NCBI RefSeq assembly: GCF_003254395.2
Contig: NC_037640.1
Span: forward strand, 12,856,289 to 12,920,288
Reading direction: 5' to 3'
From: Apis mellifera
Lineage: Eukaryota; Arthropoda; Insecta; Hymenoptera; Apidae
Length of the DNA stretch: 64,000 nucleotides
Made by a program: the position numbers and the translations under genes. Below, in pieces: positions 37,601 to 50,490 of the stretch. The notes under the pieces are model-generated. The model did not search any database. It was given only the letters and a program-made list of their open reading frames with translations, and was not told the origin of the DNA. Within the stretch, counting starts at the first letter, position 1, and each line of letters begins with the position of its first letter.

Positions 37601-38870
37601 TGAATCCAAAATTTGAACGAAAAGGAAATTTTTTTGAAAAGGGGAATTTTTTAATTGAAAATTAAAAAATTGGAAAGAATTTATATGTAATAATGAAGCT
37701 CTCAAAATTTAGGAGTGAATCCAAAATTTGAACGAAAATGAACTCCTTCTGAGGTTAAAAAAAATTTTTTAATTGAAAAGAATTTAGATGTAATAATGAA
37801 GCTCTCAAAATTTAAGAGCGAGCGGAGAAAATTTCGCCGAATCCAAAATTCGAATGAAAAGAAATTGAGGTTAAAAGAAATTTTTTTAAATTTTTAAAAT
37901 TTTTTTTGACAGGAAAGAATTTAGATGTAATAATGAAACTCTCAAAATTTAAGGGGTTCGAGCCAAGCGTAGAAAATTTCATCAAATCCAAAATTCGAAC
38001 GAAAAAGAATTGGCTCTAAGATTAAAGGAAATTTTTTATAATGAAGTTCTCAAAATTTAGGGGTTCGAGCCAAGAAAATTTCGTCGAATCCAAAATTCGA
38101 ATGAAAAAGAATTGGCTCTGAAGTTAAAAGAAATTTTGTATAATGAAATTTTCAAAATTTAGGGGGTTCGAGCCAAGCGTAGAAAATTTCGTCGAATTCA
38201 AAATTCGAACGAAAAAGAATTGGCTCTGAGATTAAAGGAAATTTTTTATAATGAAGCTCTCAAAATTTAGGGAGTTCGAGCCAAGCGTAGAAAATTTCAT
38301 TGAATCCAAAATTCGAACGAAAAAGAATTTTCTTTGAGATAAAAGGAAATTTTTTATAATGAAGCTCTCAAAATTTAGGGGATTCGAGCCAAGCGTAGAA
38401 AATTTCGTCGAATTCAAAATTAGAACGAAAAAGAATTCCCTCTGAGATTACAGAAAATTATTTAATTGACAGGAAAGAATTTATATATAATAATGAAGCT
38501 CTCAAAATTTAGGGTCGAGCGGAGAAAATTTCGCCGAATCCAAAATTCGAACGAAAAGAAACTCCCTCTGAAGTTAACAGAAATTTTTTAATTGACAGAA
38601 AAGGATTCAGATGTAATAATAATGATTAGTTTTCTACAATAAGGGACGATTTATAGACGAGTTCCATTAAATTCAGGGGATGACAACGGGTATCGATCTA
38701 TCTAGAATCAAATGAAATGAGCATTTTTCGTGGACGCCGTTCGTATAAAACTTTCCACCTTCTTACCCGATAAATTGAATAGCTCTTTAAAATTTACGTT
38801 GCTCGGCGCGAGCCAAGCGGAGAAAATTTCGGCTACGTTGGCAACGCTGAAATCGCCAAAAATTCAATTT
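34660..38870. repeat. Large tandem array of related 100-210 bp units
   Basis: Between about 34980 and 36000, nine units of 122-131 bp repeat ACGTAATAATAATAAAATTT, AATTCGAACGAGAAGGAATTC, GAGGTTAAGGGAAA and ATTTTTTAATTGGCG blocks. To the right the units diverge but keep GAAGCTCTCAAAATTTAGGGG, GAATCCAAAATTCGAACGAAA and TTTTTTAATTGACAGGAAAG. Two adjacent units at 37126 and 37311 are nearly identical 185 bp copies. A fuller unit with TATAAAACTTTTCACCTTCT and CGATAAATTG(G/A)ATAGCTCT blocks appears at both edges (near 34625 and 38745) and, decayed, near 36510. No coding potential. Confidence 0.92.
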
Positions 38871-40255
38871 CATTTTCCAACTCAAAATTCGAAGTTCTTA
38901 AGTTAAGGGAAATTTTTTAATTGAAAAAAAAAAAAAAAAAAGAAAGAGAATTTGGATTATCTTAATAATTACGATAATTAGTTTTCTATATAAGGAGGGG
39001 ATGTTAAATTATATCCGTCTATTCCACGACGGTTTCCATTAAATTCGGGAGAAACAACAGTGTCCGTGTCGGTCTCTATAATCCGTGAAAACATAGTCCA
39101 ACTATGAACAACGGGTAGCCAGGAACAATGCGAATCCGTTTAAATGGTAATTCGGATAGCTAGTTGGCACCTAAAGGCTGCGCGATATCGATGTTGTTTC
39201 CGTTACATCGTATTTGAACAAGAGGGAGAATCGAGTCCCTGCATAAATATCAATTTTTTTCTTTTTTTTTTTCCTTTTTCGTTCCTCCCAACAATACCGA
39301 TTGTTAATCACGCTTTTCCCGCTCCCCGCAATTTTTTAAAAAGTAATTTCATTCCATTTGGTCGAAGTAAATTTTTTCGCATTTATTTATTTTCTCTTCT
39401 TTCCTTTATCGAGACGCATTCTTTATCGCTCGTTCGTTATTTTCTCTATCTCTATATTATACACAGTTAGTTTATATTATAGTATATAGTTAGTATATAT
39501 TATACACAGTTAGTTTTAAAACTAAAAAAATTGGGGAAAAAATAATCATAAATCATAAAGAAATTCCATTGTCCTTTTTTTTCATCGGCATTAATGGAAA
39601 CCGGCCTTTAATTACAAACGTTTCGAACGTTGACGGTTGGCAGAGGAGAATTCGAAGGAATGGAGGGCGTGGTTAACAAGTTTGGCCGAACGGTGGCGCG
39701 ACATCAAACGCAACGCGGTAAAGTAGAGTGTCAAATTAAATTCTCTTTTTACCGGGGCCGAAAAATTGTAACTCGCGAGTTAAACGTTTCAAACGTTGGA
39801 CGAAAGATGAACGTAAACGAATTATTTGCCGAAAGCGAACGATGAAACTGACGATGGAATTAGACCTGCTCTAACAAGAAATATATATAAATGTTATATA
39901 TTTTTCTTACTTTCGTACTCGGCGATGAAATATCGTTCGAATCGATAAACGTTCTTGCAAATGTTTCTGTTTTTCTTCCCACGCTGAAAGGTCCTGAGAG
40001 AATATCTCGCATTCAGCAAAATAATGGTAGTATTTATCATCCGTTCTTTAGGGACATCCTGCTTTTAAGGGGGTAAAAATTTTCATTCCTCTTTTTTTTT
40101 CCCCTTCCTGTCCCCTCGAAATGAATAAAAATGTCCGTCCCCCCCCCAGAGAACGAAACATGTATTTTTCTCATTTCGCGTTTACTTATCGACGAGGCGA
40201 TCGAGAGATTTCGATAAAGAAGACGAGAGAGGCGTTATATTTTCGAGAGACTCTC

Positions 40256-40292
<37 letters not shown>

Positions 40293-41827
40293 CACGAATG
40301 GAATAAAAGTTGAACTAAAATCCTCACACGTCAAAAGCAGGGTATATTTGGAAGGATATCTCTCTCTCTCTGGAAAGCATATTGCACGGGGAAAATGAGG
40401 CGAACGGTGGAAAAAAACGGACGCTCCATCGCTAGTTACGATTTGGCCGAGCGAACGGCATCAGCGCTCTCGATGCTTCTCCTTCGCTCGCTCGTTATTT
40501 ACACGGGAGGAAAGAATTTGTTCTGTCGTCGCGAAAAGAGATGTTAGATATTCGCGCGAGGATAATCGATCGTCGGATAGAAATTTTAGACGGGGTTGAA
40601 ATTAATCGAGACACCGCCTCAGACGATGTAATTCAGACGTTGGAAATTAATAAATGTTGGGGAGCCAGCCAGCTCGTCGAGCTTCCAACAGTGTTGCCGA
40701 GTCTTCGCAAATGCAACAATACGGTTCGCGCTAAGTAATGGAATTGTAACTGGTCGGAGATACGTTCTACCGCCACGAAAGACGATTGTCTCTCGAATTT
40801 CGTAAAAGCTCTGCTAGACGTGTATAGATGTACACGTATGTATCTCCAGATGTACACATTTTTTAAAAGAAAATTGACGATTAAAATCAAGAGTATATAT
40901 ACATATATATGTGTGAAAAGGAAAAAGTGTTTTCTTTAATTATTTCGCTTGCTCTCCAACGGATAAAGGTTGCTCGAAATCGACTCGTGGGACGAATTTC
41001 GATGGAAACGGGGTCCGAGATCAAATCAATTCGGTAGTTCGAATGAAAATTTGTTTATTGACCGATTATATCGTCTCGATAGAAGGAGTTTAATCGGAGT
41101 GGCGCGGAACGAGTGACGTCTATGGATCCCGGAATGGATCAGAGTAATGCTATGTACGAGCAATGCGATTAAACTCTCCAAGTCCCCTTTTGTTACACGC
41201 ACACGGGGAAACGATCGCGTTGCGAATGGCGCATAGAGGAGAGAGAGTTGGTTGGAATTAGAATGGGACAGTGGCCGTATTATGGTCATAATTGTGCCAC
41301 TTTGATCACTCGCCCTCCTTCCTCCCCCTATATTCTATAAGATGATTCATCATCTCGTTAATCGCCTCTTTCACCCCCCGCCCCCCTTCCTGATCGATCG
41401 AAAACGTTTCTCCCCGCAATTTTTCGAAAACAATTGTCTCGTGCAACGAATCGAGGAAAGAAAAGGATGGAAAAATTACGACAAACGTAATTCTTCGTCT
41501 CCTCGAGGAAGACGACGATTACTCGTCACGATTTTTCTTCCCCCCCCCCCTCTTTTTTTTCTCCTTCGAATCACGAAACTTTTCTCCTGAAAATTTATTT
41601 TTTAATTAAGAATTTAATTAACGTTGTAATTCTAGGACGCATCTCGCCGAGGGTGAATTATTCGGGGCGTAATTGCGGAGAGTAAGGGCAGTATTTTCGC
41701 GTGCAAGACCTTCCCTGGCCCTTGTTCGGCAAAGCCAAGTTTATCGTGATTCATTAAACGCGAGAATATGCGTTGCGCTTCGTAAAGTAAAAATTGCGTG
41801 GCGAGGAAATTGCACGAGAAGGGGAGG

Positions 41828-41865
<38 letters not shown>

Positions 41866-44800
41866 AAAACCGAGTCACGTTTTCTTCAGGAGATGTTGTA
41901 GCATGGTAAACTGAAGAGAGAGAGAGAGAGAGAGAGAGGGGGAACTTTATTGGCAACTTAATCGGGTTGGTTGTTAATAGTTTTCGTTACAACTTCTCGA
42001 AAATTTCTCGCAACTTTTAACGACGTTTCACCTTTTCCCAACCCGTTGTTTCTAAGCGGAACACAAACGAAGGGAATTGGATAAAACCTGTTAGTATATT
42101 TTCTATTTTAACGCGAACGGTAGAATTTCGAATCGTCGATCCGAATGGTCTATTCGAATGTCCGTTGAAATCCTTTGGAAAAAAAGAGAGAGAGAAAAAA
42201 AAGGACACACGCTTGGAATTTCTCGGTTCCGTAAAAGTAAAAGCGAGATCACGTTTGAAATCGCGATGATAATTTGTGTATATATATATATAAAAAAAAA
42301 AAAAAAGAAAAATAATAATCAAGTCTTCTCGTTATTCGTCCGACACTTTCCCCTTAGTTAACTCGCCTCTCTGAATTAATTAATTTATGCGCGAGCGCGT
42401 AACTAACCGGTGTTCTTTGATTTATTTATACGCGATATTTCGATTTGAATATACAAATATTATGCGAATTAAACGCTCACCGGGCAAAATATAATTATAA
42501 ATTTCATTCGTTTCGTTCATAAATTAAAAATATCGACTGCGAGCTTTATATATATATACGTATATTTCATTTACGTTTCCCAATTACGTTAAAATACGTG
42601 ATATCTATCCACGGGCGAAAGGAAAAAATTCGTACGGCACGTATCATCGCACCCGTAATTCTATCCCGCTACTTTCTTTCCTCCTTTTCTATCCTCTTCT
42701 ATTATTCGTACAATAACATCATAATGGCTACGGCACGTAAACACAGTCCCGCGTCCTAAGTGTCCGCTGCGAGCAACTTTTTATCGCGTACCCGCCCAAA
42801 CCCCTCCCCGTCCTTTCCCTCCATCGCTTTCGTTCGTATTCGTATATAACGACATTCCAGGCCACTCGGCAGGCACACTCGGAATTTCTGCCTTTCGTGT
42901 GTGTATCGCGTCAAAACTGTTTCATAGTTTTAAAGGTCGGACGCGAAAATATTTTTCGTTAGTTTTTCCTTTCGCAACGGTGTACACGGGACAGCATCGA
43001 GATTGCGGTATGCGGGAAACGAAGGAAGGGGGAGGAGGAAGAGAAAAGGATCGAAACAGAGAATAGAGGACAGAGGACGGTGGCTCGAACGGTGTATATG
43101 AAGCGGGGAATATTCATCTTTAAAATTAATAGAAGAAATAATTATTTCGATGTAATAAGAATCGTACATCAAAATTTCGATTCCTCTTTTTGTAAACGTG
43201 TTAAATTTATTAAAAAGTATTTGAATTTTAATTTTATAGCGGATATTTTACATCTCGAAATTATATATTTTTAATTCAAATCGTTATCGATAAGTTTTTT
43301 TTTTTGTAAATTAAGCTTAAAGTTTTGATTACTTCGTGTTAGAAATTCACAAATGCAACGATTTTTGTTTTTTCACTCGTTCCATGAGATTTCCATCCGA
43401 CTTTTATGGTCGCTCGCGATATACACAAACACAACAATATATGTTTGTATAACAATATTCGTAATTTTAGTTGGTAATTTTTTTATTCCTTTCGATCTTT
43501 GAGCGATCGCTTTGTCTTCTCACAATGCCTTTTTTATTTTATTATTTAATTAAATTATATAGATTGGATCATTCTCTTGTCAATACAAATCTTCCAATCT
43601 ATAAATTTCACCCTTCTTACGCGAATCATTTTTCAAATAGCGAATAAAATTAAAAATTTTGCTTTACTCTTTTCATTTTTATTCAAATATTTATTGATTT
43701 TTTTTATTATTTTATTCCCTTTTATTAAGTTACATCGTACGTTTTATTTTTCTATATATATATTTGTATATTTTTTTATATCGATTACTACGATACCTTC
43801 TTTCTCGTTCTATGTATTTTAATAAACGTTTTATGTATTTACCCATATTTTCATGTTACATGTACATTTTTGATAAAAAAGCTAAAAGATACTCTAAATA
43901 TAAACTCCCAAAATCGGAAAAATATAATTCAACAACGCGAATCGTTTCGATTCGAACGAAACTTGATTTTCTATTATCTTAATTCGCCCCCTCCTCGTTG
44001 TTAATTCGATCAACAATAATATATTCCGATCACGATCGATATTGTATTGTACGAGCTCGATCGACCAAATACGAAAAGTATTATTCGGAAATCTATCGGA
44101 AATAGGAGCCGCATTGCATAATGCATGGCAGTTTTATTTCTCCGCTAGCCGGCGCTGCGTACGTCGGCCCGACTTACATGTATAAAAACGTATATATAAC
44201 GCGCACGCTCTCGCGTATCGGTGTACAACCGCTATGCGCAGTTTTATTATACACGTAACGAATACACGAAGTCCTAGACCGGACCTGGCTGGCGTCTCGG
44301 TAGATAAAGTAGATTCTCCCTACCTATTTCACGCGAGAAATATACACTTCTCGCCCGTTTTTGCGACAGAGATATCCTCCCGAAAATTTCACGGTATATA
44401 CGCGAAAATACGTACACTTGTCCCGATAAAATATTCACGCGTTATAATATAAACCGGAAAGAGGCGAGAGCTTTCTCTTTCGTTCTATTCTTGTAAATTT
44501 TACATCGTATACCAAGTTACTACGTCATTAATAATAAGTAATCCCGTAAGTTAATATTCACGATGAAACAAATAATATTTGAAATTGGAAATTGAAAATA
44601 CAAGTACCAATTTTATTCGTAAACCATCGCGTTTCTTATTTATTAAATACGCGGTTGATGAACGAAACGAACTTACTTTCGTTTTCGATTTTACCAAAAT
44701 TGGCATTAATTATTGAATACAAATTATTCGAACACCGATTATACAATTCGACGAAATTTATACTGGATCTAAAATCGGTTAAAAGTACTTACCTATATTT

Positions 44801-46454
44801 TTGTATTATTATTAATATTAATTGTTGAAAAATTCCGAATAAAGCGACACTTTAGGCTTGAAATCACGCGTAAAAGTATATCCGCGCTTGTATATCGAGT
44901 GATTAATTCGTTTCACGGATGGTGGATAAAACGAAATACGGAAAATTAAAGCGAATACGTATTTCTCGCACGTGCACGCTCGAAATTTCAAGACCTTGGT
45001 TAATCAGACGGGCGAGGTTATTTAAGAATATATATACGCGCAGCAGTGAAAAATCCAGAGTGAAAAGCGTTGGACCTCGACGGTTTTTTGGCTGCTCGGT
45101 AACTCGAATTTTCCCTTCCTCGCTCCTTGGACGGCCGAGGGCGCTTTGTACGCAACAACGCTCGTTACCTCGGCCGCTTCGTGCCTCTATCCCCTCCCTT
45201 TCTCCCTTTCTCCCTCCCTTCCTTCCTTCCTTCCTTCCAAACCGGACGACTCTCCTCCGAAATTAAAGCGCGCCGTTATATAATGAAGTTGAAGTTTCGA
45301 AGCGCATTCCTTCCCCGTTCTCTCCGTTCGAGGATCAAGAAGAAGGTGAAGAACTCGCCGTCCTTTTGACTTCAACTTAACCAACCAATCTTCTTCCCTC
45401 TTTAAAGGAAGAAGAAATAATTTCGTGGCAAAATTTTGATCGTAAAATTCGCGTTCTTGTAAACTTTTCCAACGGAATTGACGTTACGTTATAAATTTCC
45501 TTTCTCTTAAATATAACCATGCTCGTTTCTTATTTAATAAATAAAAAAGAGGGAACGCGTTTCGTTCGATTTCTCTTCTTTGTATTATTTCGTAAAATAG
45601 GAACAGTAAGAGTTTTCGATAGTCGAGGAGAGAGAGAGAGAGAGAGAGGATGTACAAGGATAGGAAACTCGTAAAGAAACGGAAGGAAGGAGGGAGGGGA
45701 GGAGGAGGTTGGTAAGGAACACACGGAATGACGCCGAGCAGTTTCTAAATTCTCTCTTAAAGCCCGGTAAGTGAAAAAGGGGCAAGTACCGGGGAGAACT
45801 ACTTTCCTGATTTGTTAATACCCAGTGGATTTTATGGTGGATTTACCGGCAGATGTTTCTCCGTGATTTATTCGCCGATAGCGAACAGCTAATGGATTTT
45901 TCCCACCTTCCTAACCTAATAATCAGATCAAATGTTTTTAACCAACTCATTCGTTCTCGTTTTCGTTTTCTGGATTCCTGGAATCTTCTCTTCTTCTTTT
46001 TTCTAATTCTAATTAATGGTAATAAAATGAAAATTACGCGGTTAACGTAACTTTATTTATTTTGCTTGTTTCGCGTGTTAAATTTCGGCTTCGAAAATCG
46101 TGGCATTTCTTTTGCGACGGGAAGAGAAGGTAGTGGAGGGGATAAGATAAGATAAGATGTTTTAATACGTTCGCTGCGCGTCGCCCGTATTCGGACGACA
46201 GCAAAAAAGGCTACGTCATTCGCTTATTACTTAGGAATATTTCGTAGGTGTTTGGAAAGATATTGCACAGTAGAGTGTAATAGAACTTATTATTTACGAA
46301 TATTTTATAAGTATTTGGAAAAATGTGAGCACAGAATTGTTGTAAGAGTGATATATACAAAAATGGTTTGTTAAAAAAATTAGTTTAGTAAGATTAATGT
46401 GATATTTCACCTTGAAAATTAGAATTAGAATTCTTCAAACTCATTTTTAATAGG
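38871..46454. other. Long gene-free stretch
   Basis: No gene recognised in 7.6 kb. Just after the array, 38976-39060 repeats its GATTAGTTTTCTA and TTCCATTAAATTC words. Microsatellites: (TA)n at about 40258-40286, (GA)n at 41830-41860 and 41915-41938, (TTCC)n near 45215-45238 and (GA)n at 45630-45649. GC-richer patches at 40380-40740, 42600-43080 and 44990-45370 could hide UTR exons. A promoter-like TATAAAAAC lies near 44180. GATAAG occurs three times in tandem at 46141-46157. Confidence 0.45.
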
Positions 46455-46760
46455 AAAGATAGATATCTCCTTCTTTTCATCATATCGAGGATAATTATTA
46501 GGAAAGTAATTTCGTTTCGAAACAGTGGAATTCGAGAAATCGAATCTCATAGAAATTTCTCGAATTGTTACTCACCGCTTTGCTTCCATCGCTGCCTTTA
46601 TTTTCGTCTTCAATTTTAATTGTGGAAATTGTCGGAACGAAATTTTGAAAACCACTTTTTTGACACGTTACGTTAATACACCTTCTCCGTAGACTATTTA
46701 ACGCATTATACAAGTAGAATTCGAGAATTGTATTTATCCTTCGAAAAGATTAACATTCTC
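46455..46760 (-). pseudogene. Mariner-type transposase 5' fragment, decayed
   Basis: This segment aligns base by base with 56477-56770: shared words include GATAATTATT, AAAGTAATTTCG, GAATTCGAGAAAT, CCTTTATTTT and CTTC(T/G)(C/T)CGTAGACT. Its minus-strand translation (46713-46498) keeps the mariner helix-turn-helix signature only weakly (CQKSGFQNF, then KIEDENKGSD), but the paired copy shows it clearly. Upstream, 46760-46935 shares the GCCAACTTCA and CG(C/T)CGCT words seen before the second copy. There is no catalytic domain and no intact frame. Confidence 0.65.
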
Positions 46761-46940
46761 TACAAAGCTGAAGTTGGCCCAAGACTCAATTTGGACGGAG
46801 AATTGTCATCTGTTCGCCGTAAGACGTAACTCTTCCACTTTTTTTTTCCGACATTGGAACCGTTCGCGCGTAGAGCGACGCGTAGATGTCGCGAATGTAA
46901 ACAAATGACGCGAGGTATTATTCTCGCATTGCTAACAAAA

Positions 46941-47342
46941 TATCTAGAATGGAAGGAGCTAGGAACGAACGAGATCTCGATTTTCAACGCGTTAAGAAAG
47001 ACGCAACCATCTCGAGGGATCTCTTAGTTTCTCATCTTAGCAATTCACCTTGCTCTCCTCCCTAGTCTCCAGAAAAGGCAACACCCCCATCATCTCCGGG
47101 GGATTTATAACGTATAATATCCAATGTTGGACGACAAATCGACTTCCAACCGATCTCTCTCGACCGTCCGCAGAGGAGATCGATGGGGCCTCGCTCCCTC
47201 GTTAAATAAACAACGGCCGCTTTCCCGGGGCATCCATCACTTTCCCCCCTCCTCCTCCCCCTTTTTGCTCCCGAATCCGCCAAAATTTCCAAATTTCCAC
47301 CTGATTTCCACCCCGTTGATTTATCCCATTCTCGAACCCTTC

Positions 47343-47344
<2 letters not shown>
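46941..47344. other. Gene-free stretch before the TC/TG block
   Basis: No gene recognised; a moderately GC-rich segment with short frames on both strands that run into the microsatellite. Confidence 0.4.
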
Positions 47345-47932
<588 letters not shown>

Positions 47933-49201
47933 TGCTGTCTGTCTTCGCGTTTCGTATGCGGCGCGCGATCGAAATATCGAAACGATGGCGACCGAATAGT
48001 AATAATTTCTTTTCCGCGAAAATAATAAATCGTAAAGTGTGAAATTGCTTTTTCCGTTTCCGAATATCTCTGCTTTTCGTTGTTTCGTGAAATATCGTAT
48101 ACTTTTTTTTTTTTTTTTTTTTTTTTTCAGAAAAGTATCCCGGCAACCCCCGTACGTCGCAACTCTCCCTCTATCATATCCGCGCGAGACTTCAATCAAG
48201 CAAAAGTGGTGGTAATTTTTAAATTAACACTTTTATTATTAAAATTCCAACAATGGACAATCATGTATCCAAGAACGAGTTAATCCCGCCCTTTTTCCGC
48301 GCCCTTCCCATTCCCCGAATAATCGACATTTCAACATTTCTCGTGTATTTTAATATGCAAATTTGAATTTGTAATTTAAATTAACCGGATTAACTTGACA
48401 GCGTCAGGGAAACTGAACGGCCGACACTTTGCGAACATTATAAAATTATTATTCGCTCGATCGAGATGTACTCTTTTTTTTTTTTTTTTGCCCGCGAATA
48501 AAGCGATACGATGTGTACTTTCGAAAGAGAGAGAGAGAGAGAGAGAGAGAAAAGAAAAGGAAGAAATGAAAATTATTTTTCAAAAATTTTTTTAAAAACA
48601 ATCGAAGAGTTATTTAACGAGATCCTAAATTTTCAAGTATTCCTCGATCTTCGCGCTGATAATTGTTCTCGTTCGAAGCAGCACGTTTTCAAGAATCGTC
48701 CCTGTTAATTCAATTATGTACATTCGCGACATAAATCAGACAAAGAGAGAGAGAGAGAGAGAGGGGGGCGAAGATGGTTTCCTCGATAACGAAAAATGAA
48801 ACGCAGACTTGGTAAAATGAGATATCGAAGTACTGGAGAAGCGCGATGGCAGAAATCCCGGTGACAGAGATTCATGGCCACGTTGAAAAGAACGAACAAT
48901 TAGTCGGGATACGTTCCACGATAAATATCCGCGTTGGCAACCGATACGTTTTCTCACCAATTAATTTCGCGAATTTCGCGATTATTTATCATCGTCGGGT
49001 CATCGCCGAGCTTTCAACTATACCAACTATAAATTTCCCACACTGCATTTTCATAAAAGTGATTAACATTTTCCGCCAACACAACGCAACGCGTCGTTGT
49101 TGCGTTGTTGTCGCGTCGTTGCTGAATCCAATCTCTCTATCTCGTTTCTCGTTCCTCTTTCTTCCTCCCTCAAACTTAAACTTGGTCGCTTATTTTACGA
49201 G

Positions 49202-49232
<31 letters not shown>

Positions 49233-49690
49233 ATACACTTTCAATCGAGCGACCGATGGAGTCGATCGTAGCGAAAAGGAACAAATAAATTTTTCGCGAT
49301 CGAACGCCGAAAAGCGTGTCTCTCCGCGAGGAATGGAAATATCGATCGGGCTCTACTTAAACAGTTATCTTCCATGTCGCCTGAATATCAAGAGGCTTCG
49401 ATATTCGTCAAATCATTGGGAACTCGGAGAAAGCTTTTCCAACGGACTGAACAAAAATAATTGGCCGCTAATGAACGAGGGGTCCCCCCCCTGCCTCCTC
49501 TTCCTCCAGTCGTACCTCTTGTTTCATCCGGTCTGATTCCCTCTCTCAAAAGAAGAATTTCGAATGTTTCGTTTCGAATGTTTCTTTGTCGGAGATAAAT
49601 TACGACGACCAAAGTTTCCCAATTTATTTTCGCGCAAGTGGTTTCACGGATATTATATCGTATATATATATATATATATATATACATACA
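47933..49690. other. Gene-free stretch
   Basis: No gene recognised. Contains a T run at about 48103-48127, (GA)n at 48525-48550 and 48744-48761, and a (TA)n tract at 49660-49684 that abuts the duplication to the right. Confidence 0.45.
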
Positions 49691-50049
49691 CGTTATAATA
49701 AGAACGTTTCTCGATTAATTTTAAGAAAAAAGTCCGTTTCAAACAAACACGACGTAGCACACGTTTGTACGAACTGCCCTTGAAGCGACAGTTTTTATTA
49801 ACTTTTTTTCTCGATGAGATAAGATAAGCTAGAGATAATATCCTAGCAACGTTTCATCGTCCTTTTCTTTTCAAGGGAAATTAACTTACAATTTTATCAT
49901 AAACATCTTGGCCGCGACAGTTTATAGCATTTACGGGAATTATTTTCTACGCGATCAAGTTTTGCAACGTTCGTAAAATGCGGAGAAAAATAATATCTGT
50001 TGTTACGGTTTATACCGATTCGAAATGAAGATACAATATTGTCCACGTG

Positions 50050-50085
<36 letters not shown>

Positions 50086-50455
50086 CACGTTATAATAAGA
50101 ACGTTTCTCGATTAATTTTAAGAAAAAAGTCCGTTTCAAACAAACACGACGTAGCACACGTTTGTACGATTACTTCGAACTGCCCTTGAAGCGACAGTTT
50201 TTATTAACTTTTTTTCTCGATGAGATAAGATAAGCTAGAGATAATTTCCTAGCAACGTTTCATCGTCCTTTTCTTTTCAAGGGAAATTAACTTACAATTT
50301 TATCATAAACATTTTGGCCGCGACAGTTTATAGCATTTACGGGAATTATTTTCTACGCGATCAAGTTTTGCAACGTTCGTAAAATGCGGAGAAAAATAAT
50401 ATCTGTTGTTACGGTTTATACCGATTCGAAATGAAGATACAATATTGTCCACGTG

Positions 50456-50489
<34 letters not shown>

Positions 50490-50490
50490 A
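49691..50490. repeat. Recent tandem duplication, 397 bp period
   Basis: CGTTATAATAAGAACGTTTC starts copies at 49691 and 50088. The copies differ by only a few substitutions (for example GATAATATCC against GATAATTTCC, ACATCTTGG against ACATTTTGG) and one 9-base insertion/deletion (TTACTTCGA) flanked by CGA. Each copy ends in the same (CT)n(TA)n microsatellite, and the first also begins next to a TA tract, suggesting unequal exchange within the microsatellite. No open frame spans it. Confidence 0.95.

Noticed and set aside
37950..38400. GGGTTCGAGCC words resembling the tRNA B box
   Set aside because: They are part of the tandem array unit; no A box or cloverleaf pairing is seen.
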